The notes under the pieces were generated by a model. That model did not search any database, was not told the origin of the DNA, and saw only the letters and a program-made list of their open reading frames with translations. The position numbers and the translations under genes were made by a program. 64,000 nucleotides of DNA from Rhodococcus sp. NBC_00297 (GTDB lineage: Bacteria > Actinomycetota > Actinomycetes > Mycobacteriales > Mycobacteriaceae): NCBI RefSeq assembly GCF_036173065.1, contig NZ_CP108041.1:992001-1056000 (forward strand). Reading direction: 5' to 3'. Shown here piece by piece: positions 42,672 through 52,004 of this stretch (position 1 is its first letter; each line of letters starts with the position of its first letter).

Positions 42672-44206
42672 TGGACGACGACATCACCGTCGAGGGTGCC
42701 GTCACCCCCGAACCTGAAACCACGGCACCTGAGACCACGGCACCCGACTATCGCGCGCTCGCCGCCGATCCGAAGGCGGCGGCGCGGGCGACCGCGGCGG
42801 TGCTGATCTCCCGCGTGATCGTGGCGGGACTCGGCTGGGTGGGCAGCGTCATCGTGGCCCGCTCGCTGAGCCCCGAGGGGTGGGGTCAGTTCAGCTTCGT
42901 CTTCGCGCTGCTCGGACTCATGTCCGTCGTCACCGACCTCGGCGTCGGCCGCGTCGTCCTGGCCCGACTGATGGACGACGACGCCGAGGAGATCGGCCGC
43001 ACCGCCTCGTCGTTCCTCGCACTGCGCACCGTGCTCGGACTCGTGGGGTACGTGCTCGCCGTCGGCTACGTCGTGGTGCTGCAGTACCCGGGTGAGGTCA
43101 TCGCGGCGACCGCTCTGGGCGGCCTCGTCGTGGTGTTCGCGACGCCGTCCCACGCACTCTCCGTGTTGTTCCAGGCTCGCCATCGACTGTTGCTGGTCGC
43201 GGTCATCGAGAGCCTGGGCCAGGGCCTGCAGTTGGTGCTCACGATCCTCGCCGCCGTCTTCGCGCCGGTGCTGCTGATCTTCGTGCTGCCGGCCGTGCTC
43301 AACGAGGCGTTCCGCGCGGTCGGCAAGGGTCTCGCGGTGCGGCGGCGGTCGGTGGGCTTGCGCCCGTCTCGTCACATCGACGTCCACCGGTGGGGTGCCT
43401 ACCTCCGCGAGGCGATTCCCCTCGCGATCGGCTTCGCGCTGACCATCGCGATGCTGAAGATCGACGTCCTGATGCTGAGCCTTCTCGACACCTTCGACGC
43501 GGTCGGTCTGTACTCCATCGGCTACAAGTTCTCCGACATGATGGACACCATCGCGCTGGCCGCCGTGGCGCCGGTGAGCACCCTCCTCGTGGCGGCCTGG
43601 CCGAGCGAGACGGCCACGTTCCGCGCCCGATCCCGTTCCGCGGGACTGTACTTCGCGACCTTCGGCGCCGTCGCCGTCGCCGGCTTCTGGCCCTCTGCCG
43701 AGCCGCTCATCCGCCTGCTCTACGGCGAGCGCTTCGCTCCCGGTTCCGACGCGGCACGGCTCCTCGTCCTCGGTGCCGCGATCATGTCGCTCATCCTGCT
43801 CGGCATCTTCCTGCTCGCCTCCGCGGGCATGCAGCGGCACTACCCGCTCGTCGCGCTGTTCGGCCTCGCTCTCAACATCGGCCTCAACGTCGCGCTCATC
43901 CCGAGGTTGTCCTACAACGGATCCGCCATCGCCACCGTCGTCACGTTCGGTGTCACGGTGATCATGCTGTGGGTCGTGATCGAGCGCAGCATGCCCATGT
44001 CGGGGCTGCTCGCCGTGTCGCCGATCCTCGTGCTCGCCGCCGTCACGGCCGCGGTGACGGTCGGGGCGACACTGCTCGTCGACGCGGCACCGTCCCTGTG
44101 GTTCCTGATCTCGGTCGTCGCGGCGCTCCTGGTCGCCGCGTGCGGGTTCCTCCTGACCAAGCGTGACTCGCGCAGCAACTCTCCTGCCCCGGAGGTCGCC
44201 TCGTGA
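42671..44206 (+). CDS. Polysaccharide flippase (Wzx, MOP superfamily)
   Basis: 511 residues, 14 membrane helices. N-terminal acidic Thr/Pro-rich extension of about 35 residues, then ARATAAVLISRVIVAGLGWV, LSPEGWGQFSFVFALLGLMS, LKIDVLMLSLLDTFDAVGLY and RLSYNGSAIATVVTFGVTVI. It moves lipid-linked repeat units across the membrane. Coupled on both sides by 1-4 nt overlaps. Confidence 0.9.
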   Translation: MDDDITVEGAVTPEPETTAPETTAPDYRALAADPKAAARATAAVLISRVIVAGLGWVGSVIVARSLSPEGWGQFSFVFALLGLMSVVTDLGVGRVVLARLMDDDAEEIGRTASSFLALRTVLGLVGYVLAVGYVVVLQYPGEVIAATALGGLVVVFATPSHALSVLFQARHRLLLVAVIESLGQGLQLVLTILAAVFAPVLLIFVLPAVLNEAFRAVGKGLAVRRRSVGLRPSRHIDVHRWGAYLREAIPLAIGFALTIAMLKIDVLMLSLLDTFDAVGLYSIGYKFSDMMDTIALAAVAPVSTLLVAAWPSETATFRARSRSAGLYFATFGAVAVAGFWPSAEPLIRLLYGERFAPGSDAARLLVLGAAIMSLILLGIFLLASAGMQRHYPLVALFGLALNIGLNVALIPRLSYNGSAIATVVTFGVTVIMLWVVIERSMPMSGLLAVSPILVLAAVTAAVTVGATLLVDAAPSLWFLISVVAALLVAACGFLLTKRDSRSNSPAPEVAS

Positions 44207-45288
44207 CTCCGGACCGCACCACCGTGTTCGTCGCGCACACCGCGAACATCTCGGGTGCCGAGAAGATGCTGCTGTCGCTGGTGTCCGAGGCACTGCGGGG
44301 GCCGGGCGGCGTCACCGTCGTCTGTCCCGTCGGGGCACTGTCCGAGGCGCTGCCCGACGCCGCGGTGCACGTCGCGATCCCCGAGCTGGGCCTGGGCGGA
44401 GAGCAGGGAGTCGCCCGCATCGGCGCCGCGGCGAGGATGGCGGCGCGGTGGGTGTCGGCGGCACGGACGCTGCGTGCGGTGACGCGACGGCCGGCGACCC
44501 ACACCGTCGTCAACTCGCTGTTCGCCCTGCCCGCAGCGCGACTCGCCCGGCCACCGCACGGTGTTGCCTGGCTGGTGCACGATGCGATCGCGGCGGGACG
44601 CCAGCGCGCCGTGGCGTCGGCGAGTCGAGGCGCCGTCCGCCGCGCGGTCGCGTGCACGTCCGCCGCGGCGGCACCGGTACGCGACCTCGGCATCGAGGTG
44701 GAGATCGTGCCCTACGGCGTGCCGTGGCCCGTGGAGGACTTCGCCGCCCCCACGCACTCGCCGCCCGTCGTGGGCATGCTCGCGCTCCTCACTCCGTGGA
44801 AGGGGCACCTCGTCCTGCTCGACGCGGTCGCGACGCTCGACGACGTGGTGGTCGAACTGGCGGGCGGCAGCTTCTCCGGCGATCAGGCGTACGTCGACGA
44901 ACTGCACACGCGGGCAGCACGTCCCGATCTCGCGGGACGTGTCCGCTTCCTCGGGCACGTCGATCCCGACAGCGCGCTGCGCCGGTGGGACGTCGTGGTG
45001 TCGGCCAGCGTTCTCCCCGAGGCGGGGCCCCTGTCCGTCCTCGAGGCCATGTCCCACGGGGTGCCGGTGGTGGCCACCGATCACGGCGGTCCCACCGAGT
45101 TCCTCGCTCGCGGGGAGGGCGTGCTGGTCCCGCCGGGTGACGCGGCGGCACTGGCCGACGCTCTGCGAAGGGTGCTCGGCGACGACGCGGCGCGCGCGGA
45201 CATGGGAGCACGCGCGCGGGACACCGTCGCGACGCGTCACGACATCTCGGTCACCCTCCCCCGATTGTTGACGGAATTGACCGCATGA
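44203..45288 (+). CDS. Glycosyltransferase, GT4-type
   Basis: 361 residues. N-terminal VFVAHTANISGAEKMLLSLV is typical of GT4 enzymes; VNSLFALPAARLARPPH follows, and the C-terminal domain has VGMLALLTPWKGHLVLLDAV, VRFLGHVDPDSALRRWDVVV and LPEAGPLSVLEAMSHGVPVV. GTG start overlapping the flippase stop. Last gene of the first polysaccharide operon; about 210 nt of promoter sequence follow. Confidence 0.88.
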   Translation: MTPDRTTVFVAHTANISGAEKMLLSLVSEALRGPGGVTVVCPVGALSEALPDAAVHVAIPELGLGGEQGVARIGAAARMAARWVSAARTLRAVTRRPATHTVVNSLFALPAARLARPPHGVAWLVHDAIAAGRQRAVASASRGAVRRAVACTSAAAAPVRDLGIEVEIVPYGVPWPVEDFAAPTHSPPVVGMLALLTPWKGHLVLLDAVATLDDVVVELAGGSFSGDQAYVDELHTRAARPDLAGRVRFLGHVDPDSALRRWDVVVSASVLPEAGPLSVLEAMSHGVPVVATDHGGPTEFLARGEGVLVPPGDAAALADALRRVLGDDAARADMGARARDTVATRHDISVTLPRLLTELTA

Positions 45289-45402
45289 ATGCCACGACAG
45301 AAAGAGCCATCATCCATTCCTCACGCGCCCAGAATGGGTACCGCGTCGGTTTCACGACGGCCCGCGAACCGATCTCCCGAACGGTGACACACGGCAATTC
45401 AC

Positions 45403-45436
45403 CTACGCAGGAATGGTCTCCGTCCCTGCGTAGTAT
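45403..45436 (+). promoter_or_regulatory. 31-bp inverted repeat with -10 element at the wzz-like promoter
   Basis: CTACGCAGG (45403-45411) and CCTGCGTAG (45425-45433) are perfect arms, 13 nt apart. TAGTAT (45431-45436) overlaps the right arm as -10. GAATGGTCT in the spacer is shared with the first promoter of the locus. No good -35 is visible, which suggests an activator. The stretch 45289-45499 holds no convincing gene. Confidence 0.6.
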
Positions 45437-45499
45437 CGAATGGGACATGCCGTCGACCGGGCATGACCGCACGCGCACCAGCAACTCGAGGAGATTCGG

Positions 45500-46831
45500 T
45501 TGGCGCCCGTAGACGACCCCGTGCACCGCGGAGACGTACCTCCGCCGATAGATCTCGCCGGGCACATGCGGGAACTGGGACGCGCGTTCCTTCCCGCTCT
45601 GATCATCGCGCTGATCGTCGGCGCCGGCGTCTTCGCCCTCCGCGAGTACGGCACCGAGAAGCAGTACGCGGCATCCGTCGTGACGGAGATCCGGGCGACC
45701 GGCGAGGTGATCCCCGGCGACGCGTTCATCGAGCAGCTGCGCGCCCCGTTCATCGGGCTGGCCGCGGACAACGACGTGCTCGATCAGGTGCTGTCGCAGG
45801 TCGACACAGGCTGGGACGCCGGTGAGCTCGCCTCCCACCTCGAGCTCGCCCCGGGAACGTCGCCGGCGCTGCTCACCTTCACCGTCACCGCGGACTCCCC
45901 CGAGCTCGCCCTCGAGGTCGCCCGCACCACGGTGACCACGGTGTCGCAGGCGTCGTCGGCCAACGCCGCCCGCAACGCACAGGGGCAGCTCGAGCAGGTT
46001 CAAGCCTCGATCGCGGCCGAGGAAGCCCGCAACTCCCAGCTCATCCCGGGCGACCCCGCCCGCTCCGCATCGGACCAGTCGCTCGCCGACCTCCGCGACC
46101 AGCTGACACAGCTCCAGAGCACGGGCGGCGGGAACCAGCTGGTGGTGCTCGCCGTGCCCGAGCAGAGCACCGCCCCCGTCTCACCGATGCCGGCCTCGGA
46201 GGCCTCCGTCGCGGGCCTGGTGGCGTTCATCGTCGCCGCCGAGCTGATCGTGTTGCTGCGCAGTCGACTCGGGCGTCGTCCGCGGCCCGCGTGGGCCCGC
46301 CGCGTCGCTCGCAAGTACCAGGCCGACTTCGATCCGAAGGTGACCACGGGCCTGCCGCCCATCGTCGCCGCGACGGTGGCCGCGTCGGACCGGGGCGCGT
46401 CGTCGTCCAACGGGAACGGCAGCAACGGCAACGGCACCCGGTCGGCCGGCGCTCGCCACGCCGCTCACGGTCGCATCGAGCAGAACGTGCTGGTACTCGT
46501 CGGTGACGACGCCGTGTATCCGGCTCCCACCTCCCTCTCCACGGGCGGGCAGCCCCGCCACCCGGACGCACTCGTCGGGGCCGACCTCACGAGCGAGTGG
46601 TGGACCTTCGTCGACGTGCACGACGTCGAGACCGCGGTGGTACTACTGTCGTCCGGTGGACGCGACCGCCGAGCTGCCGAGGGAGTGCTGAAGCAGCTGC
46701 GGACGTTCGGCATCCACACTCACCTCGTCGTGCAACCGTCCGGCCGCAAGCGCCGGTCCGATCCCGCCCCGGGTGGACGCACGGCCTCCCAGCGCCCCGA
46801 GGAACAGGTCGGACACAATGCCAGACACTGA
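45500..46831 (+). CDS. Wzz-like chain-length determinant protein
   Basis: 443 residues. First helix near 28-47 (FLPALIIALIVGAGVFALRE), an extracytoplasmic domain with coiled-coil (NAARNAQGQLEQVQASIAAE, then LADLRDQLTQLQS), second helix near 235-250, and a long cytoplasmic C-terminus with a Gly/Asn/Ser-rich linker and a domain ending in basic residues. No tyrosine-kinase Walker motif, unlike BY-kinases. TTG start after GAGGAG. It would set polymer length with the Wzy-like protein. Confidence 0.82.
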   Translation: MAPVDDPVHRGDVPPPIDLAGHMRELGRAFLPALIIALIVGAGVFALREYGTEKQYAASVVTEIRATGEVIPGDAFIEQLRAPFIGLAADNDVLDQVLSQVDTGWDAGELASHLELAPGTSPALLTFTVTADSPELALEVARTTVTTVSQASSANAARNAQGQLEQVQASIAAEEARNSQLIPGDPARSASDQSLADLRDQLTQLQSTGGGNQLVVLAVPEQSTAPVSPMPASEASVAGLVAFIVAAELIVLLRSRLGRRPRPAWARRVARKYQADFDPKVTTGLPPIVAATVAASDRGASSSNGNGSNGNGTRSAGARHAAHGRIEQNVLVLVGDDAVYPAPTSLSTGGQPRHPDALVGADLTSEWWTFVDVHDVETAVVLLSSGGRDRRAAEGVLKQLRTFGIHTHLVVQPSGRKRRSDPAPGGRTASQRPEEQVGHNARH

Positions 46832-47930
46832 CAAGATCGCGATCGTCCACGAGCGCTTCACCGAGATCGCCGGATCCGAGCACGTCGTCGAACAGCTCGC
46901 TCTGCAGTGGCCGGGCGCGCGCGTGTACGCACCCATCGCCCGTCCCGAGGGAACTCCCGCCGGGCTGACCACTCCGCCGAACACCACGTGGCTCAACTCG
47001 ATCTACAACGGCATCGGTCAGCGGTCCTACGCCCCGGTCCTGCCGCTGATGCCGACGGCGTTCCGTCGTCTGCCGTTGCGCGACGCCGAGGCCGTCGTCG
47101 TGAGCCACCACGCCTTCGCGACGCAGGCCGTGCACGCGACCGACGCTCCCGTCATCGCCTACGTGCACAGCCCGGCGCGTTGGGCGTGGGATCCGGAACT
47201 GCGGGCGGGTGAGGGCGGCGGCCGCGCAGGTGCCGCGATCCTCACGGCACTGTCGGCCGTCGCACGGCGCTGCGAGACAGGAGCCGCGCCGCGTCTGACC
47301 ACCGTCGTCGCCAACTCGACCGCCGTCGCGGACCGCATCTCGCGCTGGTGGGGACGAGACGACGCCGTGGTGGTGCACCCACCCGTCGACACCGAGGGCT
47401 TCACTCCCGATCCGACGGTGGAGCGTGAGGACTTCTTCCTGCTCGCCGGTCGCCTGGTGCCGTACAAGCGTCCCGACATCGCGATCCGTGCGGCAGCCCT
47501 GGCGGACGTACCGCTCATCGTCGCCGGCGACGGCCGCGCGATGGAGCAGTGCCGCGCCCTCGCCGGACCGAAGACGGTGTTCCTCGGCCGCGTCTCGCAC
47601 GAGAAGCTGCTCGAGCTCCACCGCTCCACGCGTGCACTGCTGATGCCCGGCATCGAGGACTTCGGCATCGTTCCCGTCGAGTCGATGGCCACCGGTACCC
47701 CGGTCATCGCGCTCGGTGAGGGTGGTGCCGTCGACTCGGTCATCCACGGCACCACCGGATTGCACGTGCAGCCCGGTACCGACGACGAGATCGTCACCGG
47801 TTTCGCCGACGCCATGACGTCGTTCGACCCGGCCCAGTTCGATCGAGCGCAGATCCGCGTCTGGGCGGAAGGCTTCTCGCGAGCCAACTTCCGCTCACGG
47901 ATGCAGGAGGTGATCGATGCCGCAGTCTGA
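46818..47930 (+). CDS. GT4-type glycosyltransferase (mannosyltransferase-like)
   Basis: 370 residues. KIAIVHERFTEIAGSEHVVE, YVHSPARWAWDP, VVANSTAVADRISRWWGR, FFLLAGRLVPYKRPDIAIRA and GIEDFGIVPVESMATGTPVI are typical of WbaZ-like mannosyl or rhamnosyl transferases. It overlaps the wzz-like gene by 14 nt and the acyltransferase gene by 14 nt, so the three genes are translated together. Start chosen at the Met beginning the conserved strand. Confidence 0.9.
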   Translation: MPDTDKIAIVHERFTEIAGSEHVVEQLALQWPGARVYAPIARPEGTPAGLTTPPNTTWLNSIYNGIGQRSYAPVLPLMPTAFRRLPLRDAEAVVVSHHAFATQAVHATDAPVIAYVHSPARWAWDPELRAGEGGGRAGAAILTALSAVARRCETGAAPRLTTVVANSTAVADRISRWWGRDDAVVVHPPVDTEGFTPDPTVEREDFFLLAGRLVPYKRPDIAIRAAALADVPLIVAGDGRAMEQCRALAGPKTVFLGRVSHEKLLELHRSTRALLMPGIEDFGIVPVESMATGTPVIALGEGGAVDSVIHGTTGLHVQPGTDDEIVTGFADAMTSFDPAQFDRAQIRVWAEGFSRANFRSRMQEVIDAAV

Positions 47931-49209
47931 GTACCCGTCGACCGAACTCGACCGCACCTTCGCGTCCGCGCAGACCCTCGCCGTCGTCGGGCCGACGGCG
48001 GGTCTCGACGTCGACGCTGCGCGGGCGATGCTCGCCGCGGCGGAGAACGCGTCTCCCACCTCCCGCATCCGGCTCGATCCCCGCTCGGACAGTCGGAACT
48101 GGGCGTACCGCACCGACATCGGCGCCGGCACTGCCGTCACCAGCAGGCCGGATCTGGCCACCGACGACCTCGGTGAGCTGATGGACCGGGTGCGCACCCG
48201 CGACGGTGTACGCGCCCCCGTGGAGATCGTGCTGTGCGGTGACTACGCCGTGGTCCACTACTCCCACGGCGTGGGCGACGGTCAGCTCGGTGTACTGCTG
48301 GTCGGCGCCGCCGCGAGCGACCCCGGCTTCGCGATCGCACGCAGCATGGCGCCGTCGCTGCCGAGAAACGCCACGTGGAGTGCTCTGCGGCGGCACTACA
48401 GATCCAACCCTCGTGCCCTGCAGGACTTCCGGCGCCTGCGCGCCGTCCACAAGCGGCGTGACGCGACGGCCGACGGGGCGCCGACGCGCCGTATCGAGCA
48501 CTGGGAATCGTCGAAGACCACGCGCGCGGCCTACATGCGTCCCGAGCAGGTGGCGGAACTGCGATCGTGGTCGAAGGCGAACGCGCCGGGCGCCACCGGC
48601 GCGTCGGTGTCGGTGGCTCTGCTCGTCGCCGCTCTGCGCTCCGAGGGTGTCCCCCTCGACGAGCACGTCATGATCCTCTTCAACTGCCGCCGGTACCTCG
48701 ACGAGGAGCACCGCGCGGAACACGGCAACTTCGCGATCGGTATCCCGGTCCGCCTGCCCGTGCTGCCGACGCCGGGTGACGTCGCCGGTGTCATGAAGCA
48801 GGTCATCGACTCCGGCTGGCCCATCGCCGTGCTCGGAATGGCCGATGCCCGAGCAACTCTCAAGGGTCACCGGACAGCCCCGGCGCCGGCGCCGAGCGAG
48901 GACGTCGTCACGGTGCCCGACCGACCGCGACTCGCGGTGAGCGACCTGGGCACCCTCTCGATCTACGACCATCTTCCCTGGCTCGACGACGGTCGGCCCC
49001 GTCAGATGACGGCTTCTCTCGAACCCGACGGCCCGGACGGCATCTCGATCCTCGTCTCGCAGGTCCAGGGCGGACGTTCGTACTCGGCGTCGTTCTGCAG
49101 CGGCATGATCGAGACCGAGACGGTCGACCGTGCCCTCGCCCGCGCGTGTGCCGATCCCGTCGGCCTGCTGAGCCGGAACACGGCCGACCTGCGCTCCGAC
49201 GGGGAGTGA
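47917..49209 (+). CDS. Condensation-fold acyltransferase (PapA-like)
   Basis: 430 residues. The catalytic HxxxDG is H117-GVG-D121-G122 in VVHYSHGVGDGQ. A second half carries VSVALLVAALRSEG, FNCRRYLDEEHRAEHGNF and VSDLGTLSIYD, the floor-loop region. PapA-type enzymes acylate trehalose or other glycolipids; here the context suggests acylation of the polysaccharide or its lipid carrier. Overlaps the glycosyltransferase gene by 14 nt. Confidence 0.78.
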   Translation: MPQSEYPSTELDRTFASAQTLAVVGPTAGLDVDAARAMLAAAENASPTSRIRLDPRSDSRNWAYRTDIGAGTAVTSRPDLATDDLGELMDRVRTRDGVRAPVEIVLCGDYAVVHYSHGVGDGQLGVLLVGAAASDPGFAIARSMAPSLPRNATWSALRRHYRSNPRALQDFRRLRAVHKRRDATADGAPTRRIEHWESSKTTRAAYMRPEQVAELRSWSKANAPGATGASVSVALLVAALRSEGVPLDEHVMILFNCRRYLDEEHRAEHGNFAIGIPVRLPVLPTPGDVAGVMKQVIDSGWPIAVLGMADARATLKGHRTAPAPAPSEDVVTVPDRPRLAVSDLGTLSIYDHLPWLDDGRPRQMTASLEPDGPDGISILVSQVQGGRSYSASFCSGMIETETVDRALARACADPVGLLSRNTADLRSDGE

Positions 49210-49215
49210 CGTGCG

Positions 49216-50421
49216 GTGGCCGCGATCGAGACGACGACCGCGCGCCGCCACGTCGCGCTGACCTGGCTGTCGGTGTTGGCCGTCCTCTGCGCGAGTTGCG
49301 CTGGGCTGCCCGGAGAGTCGGACCCGGAGACGGCCGTCGACTCTCTCGCCGACGTCGCCGCCGGCTCACTGCTGGGCACCCCCCGTGACTTCGCGGGCTA
49401 TCCCGCGCTCGCCACCCTGACAGCGGTGTCGAAGACGGTGCTCTACCGTTCGACCTCCGGCATCGACGGCTCCGCCACCGAGGTGAGCGGGCTGGTCCTC
49501 GTTCCTCGCGGCGACCCACCGGCGGGTGGGTGGCCGGTCGTCTCCGTCGGCCACGCGACCACCGGTACCGACAGTCGGTGCGCGCCGTCCACCCACATCG
49601 GGCTGCTGGGGGCGCTCACCACCGTGATCCCCTTCCTCGCCAACGGTTACGTGGTCGCCATGACCGACTACGAGGGCCTGGGCACCCCGGGTCCGCACCC
49701 GTACCTCGATGCCGCCACGGCCGGCAACAACGTGATCGACGCGGTGCGCGCAGCGCGCGAGGTGGAACCGACGGCGTCCGACTCCTGGATCGGCTACGGC
49801 GTCTCCCAGGGCGGGCAGGCGGTGTGGGCCGCCAACGAACGGGCCGCCGACTACGGCGACGGACTCCGCCTCGTCGGCACCATCAGCATGTCCCCCGCGA
49901 CCGACCTGAGCCCGCTCGTCGACGCGATGGTGGCCGGAACACTCACCGCCGAACAGGTCGCGCTGGTGCCGTCGGTCCTGACAGGGCTGTCCGTCGCGCA
50001 CCCCGACCTCCAGGTGACCGACTACCTCCGCGGTGTGCTGTACGAACGTCGGGACGTCTTCGCCGCCTGCGAGGGCGAGAACGACGGGCTCGAGAGCGCG
50101 ATCGCCGAGTCCGTCACACCGGCGGACTACGCACCGGTGGACGAGGCCGCCGCAGATCGTCTGCGCGCGTGGCTCACCGAGGCCGGAGTGCCGGGCGCCG
50201 CGGCGACCGCGCCCATGTTCGTCGGCTACGGCGAACTGGATCGACTCGCACTCCCGGAGTGGACAGTGGCCGCGGTGCAGCGAGCGTGCGCACTCGGCGA
50301 CACCATCGAGCTCCGCGAGGCACCGGGGCAGGGCCACGGCATCCTGAACCTCGGAAGTGCGCCGGCGGAATGGCTGGACGGCCGGTTCGCCGGGACACCG
50401 GCGCCGAGTACCTGCAACTAG
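49216..50421 (+). CDS. LIP-family lipase, lipoprotein
   Basis: 401 residues. Lipobox LCASC with Cys28, so membrane-anchored. Alpha/beta-hydrolase with nucleophile Ser197 in GYGVSQGGQ, VVSVGHATTGTDSRCAPS, TDYEGLGTPGPHPYLD, and His in PGQGHGILN. GTG start 6 nt after the acyltransferase stop. Pairing an acyltransferase with an esterase suggests controlled acylation of the polymer. A second lipase of the same family lies in the window near mprA. Confidence 0.85.
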   Translation: MAAIETTTARRHVALTWLSVLAVLCASCAGLPGESDPETAVDSLADVAAGSLLGTPRDFAGYPALATLTAVSKTVLYRSTSGIDGSATEVSGLVLVPRGDPPAGGWPVVSVGHATTGTDSRCAPSTHIGLLGALTTVIPFLANGYVVAMTDYEGLGTPGPHPYLDAATAGNNVIDAVRAAREVEPTASDSWIGYGVSQGGQAVWAANERAADYGDGLRLVGTISMSPATDLSPLVDAMVAGTLTAEQVALVPSVLTGLSVAHPDLQVTDYLRGVLYERRDVFAACEGENDGLESAIAESVTPADYAPVDEAAADRLRAWLTEAGVPGAAATAPMFVGYGELDRLALPEWTVAAVQRACALGDTIELREAPGQGHGILNLGSAPAEWLDGRFAGTPAPSTCN

Positions 50422-50422
50422 G

Positions 50423-51880
50423 TCACTCCCCGCGCCACTCGCGCTCGAACGGCAGCCGCCACGCATCGGGCGCGACCAGACTGTGGATCGCGTTGGGACC
50501 CCACGATCCCGGCGCGTAGGACCGGACGGGCGGCGGGTCCTCGAGCAGCGGTGCCGAGACCTCCCACAGCCGCTCGATGCCCTCGGACGTGGTGAACAGC
50601 GTGTGATCCCCGTGCATCGCATCGAGGATCAGCCGCTCGTACGCCTCCAGAACGTCTGCGGCACTCTCCGTCTCGTGCAGCGCGAACTGCATGCTGAGCT
50701 TGTCCAGGCGCATGCCCGGGCCCGGCCGCTTACCGTAGAAGGAGAGCGACACCTTCGACGAGTCGGTGAGGTCGAAGGTCAGGTGGTCCGGCCCCTGGGC
50801 GCCGACGCCGGAGCCCGCCGGGAACATCGACTTGGGCGGCTCCCGGAACGCGATCGAGATGATGCGCTGCCCCTCGGCCAGCTTCTTGCCGGTCCGGAGA
50901 TAGAACGGCACACCCGCCCACCGCCAGTTGTCGATGTGGCACTTCAGGGCGACGAAGGTGTCGGTGTCCGAGTCGGGGGCGATGTCCTTCTCGCTGCGGT
51001 AGCCGGAGTACTGGCCGCGCACGACGTTCCGCGGATCGAGGGGAAGCATGGAGCGGAAGACCTTGTTCTTCTCCTCCTTGATCGCCTCGGGTTCCAGCGC
51101 GGTGGGCGGTTCCATGGCCGTGAAGGCCAGTACCTGGAACAGGTGGGTCACCACCATGTCCTTGAAGGCACCCGTCGACTCGTAGAAGCCGGCGCGGCCG
51201 TCCAGTCCGAGAGTCTCGGGCACGTCGATCTGCACGTGTTGGATGAACGTGCGGTTCCAGATCGGCTCGAATAGACCGTTGGCGAAGCGGAACGCGAGGA
51301 TGTTCTGCGCCGGCTCCTTGCCGAGGAAGTGGTCGATGCGGAAGATCTGCTCCTCGGCGAAGGTCTCGTGCACAGCCGCGTTGAGCGCGACGGCGCTGGC
51401 GAGATCGGTGCCGAACGGCTTCTCCATGATGATGCGGGCCCGCTCGACGAGCGTCGCCTCGGAGAGCATGTCGATGACGGCGAGCGCCGCGGACGGCGGT
51501 ACCGACAGATAGTGCAGCCGCTGCACGCCGTCCCCGAGTTCCTTCTCCGCCGCTGCCACCGCGTCCGACAACGCCTGCGGGCCGGCGGTCTGGGGCACGT
51601 AGGTCAGGCGAGTCGCGAAGCGGTCCCACTCGTCCTCCGTCGGTGTGCGCGTGGAGAACTGCTCGATCGCCTCCTTCGCCATCGCTCGGAACTCGTCCGA
51701 CGTCATCTCCTGCAACGACGTACCGACGACGCGCATCCGCGGCGCCAGTTCGGACAGGACGAGGTGCATCATCCCCGAGAGCAGCTTGCGTTTGGCCAGG
51801 TCTCCGGTGGCACCGAAGAGGACGACCACCTGGGGCGGCAACGCGTCCGGGACGGAGGATCGGCGGCGAGTCGTGGTCAT
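50423..51880 (-). CDS. zwf: Glucose-6-phosphate dehydrogenase
   Basis: 485 residues. NADP motif [12 protein letters not shown] at 22-33, active site RIDHFLGKE at 181-189, EKPFGTDL, and [15 protein letters not shown] late. It feeds the pentose phosphate pathway with NADPH. No opcA, tal or tkt neighbours, so this is probably a second zwf. The ATG at 51880 begins the conserved region. Its stop is one base beyond the stop of the convergent lipase gene. Confidence 0.95.
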   Translation of the reverse strand: MTTTRRRSSVPDALPPQVVVLFGATGDLAKRKLLSGMMHLVLSELAPRMRVVGTSLQEMTSDEFRAMAKEAIEQFSTRTPTEDEWDRFATRLTYVPQTAGPQALSDAVAAAEKELGDGVQRLHYLSVPPSAALAVIDMLSEATLVERARIIMEKPFGTDLASAVALNAAVHETFAEEQIFRIDHFLGKEPAQNILAFRFANGLFEPIWNRTFIQHVQIDVPETLGLDGRAGFYESTGAFKDMVVTHLFQVLAFTAMEPPTALEPEAIKEEKNKVFRSMLPLDPRNVVRGQYSGYRSEKDIAPDSDTDTFVALKCHIDNWRWAGVPFYLRTGKKLAEGQRIISIAFREPPKSMFPAGSGVGAQGPDHLTFDLTDSSKVSLSFYGKRPGPGMRLDKLSMQFALHETESAADVLEAYERLILDAMHGDHTLFTTSEGIERLWEVSAPLLEDPPPVRSYAPGSWGPNAIHSLVAPDAWRLPFEREWRGE

Positions 51881-52004
51881 GCCCGCGATGCTTCCATCGA
51901 ACCCGCACTCCCGCTCGGCGGGGGTGAGCGCCGCGCACGCGCTACCGTGGTGGTCAGCGCCGTGTCGTCGCGCTGCCCGATTCCGCACCTTACGGAGCAC
52001 CCGC

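Noticed and set aside
45285..45512. 75-codon frame between the glycosyltransferase and wzz-like genes
   Set aside because: Composition is random-looking, it runs through the inverted repeat, the -10 and the ribosome site of the next gene, and overlaps its start.
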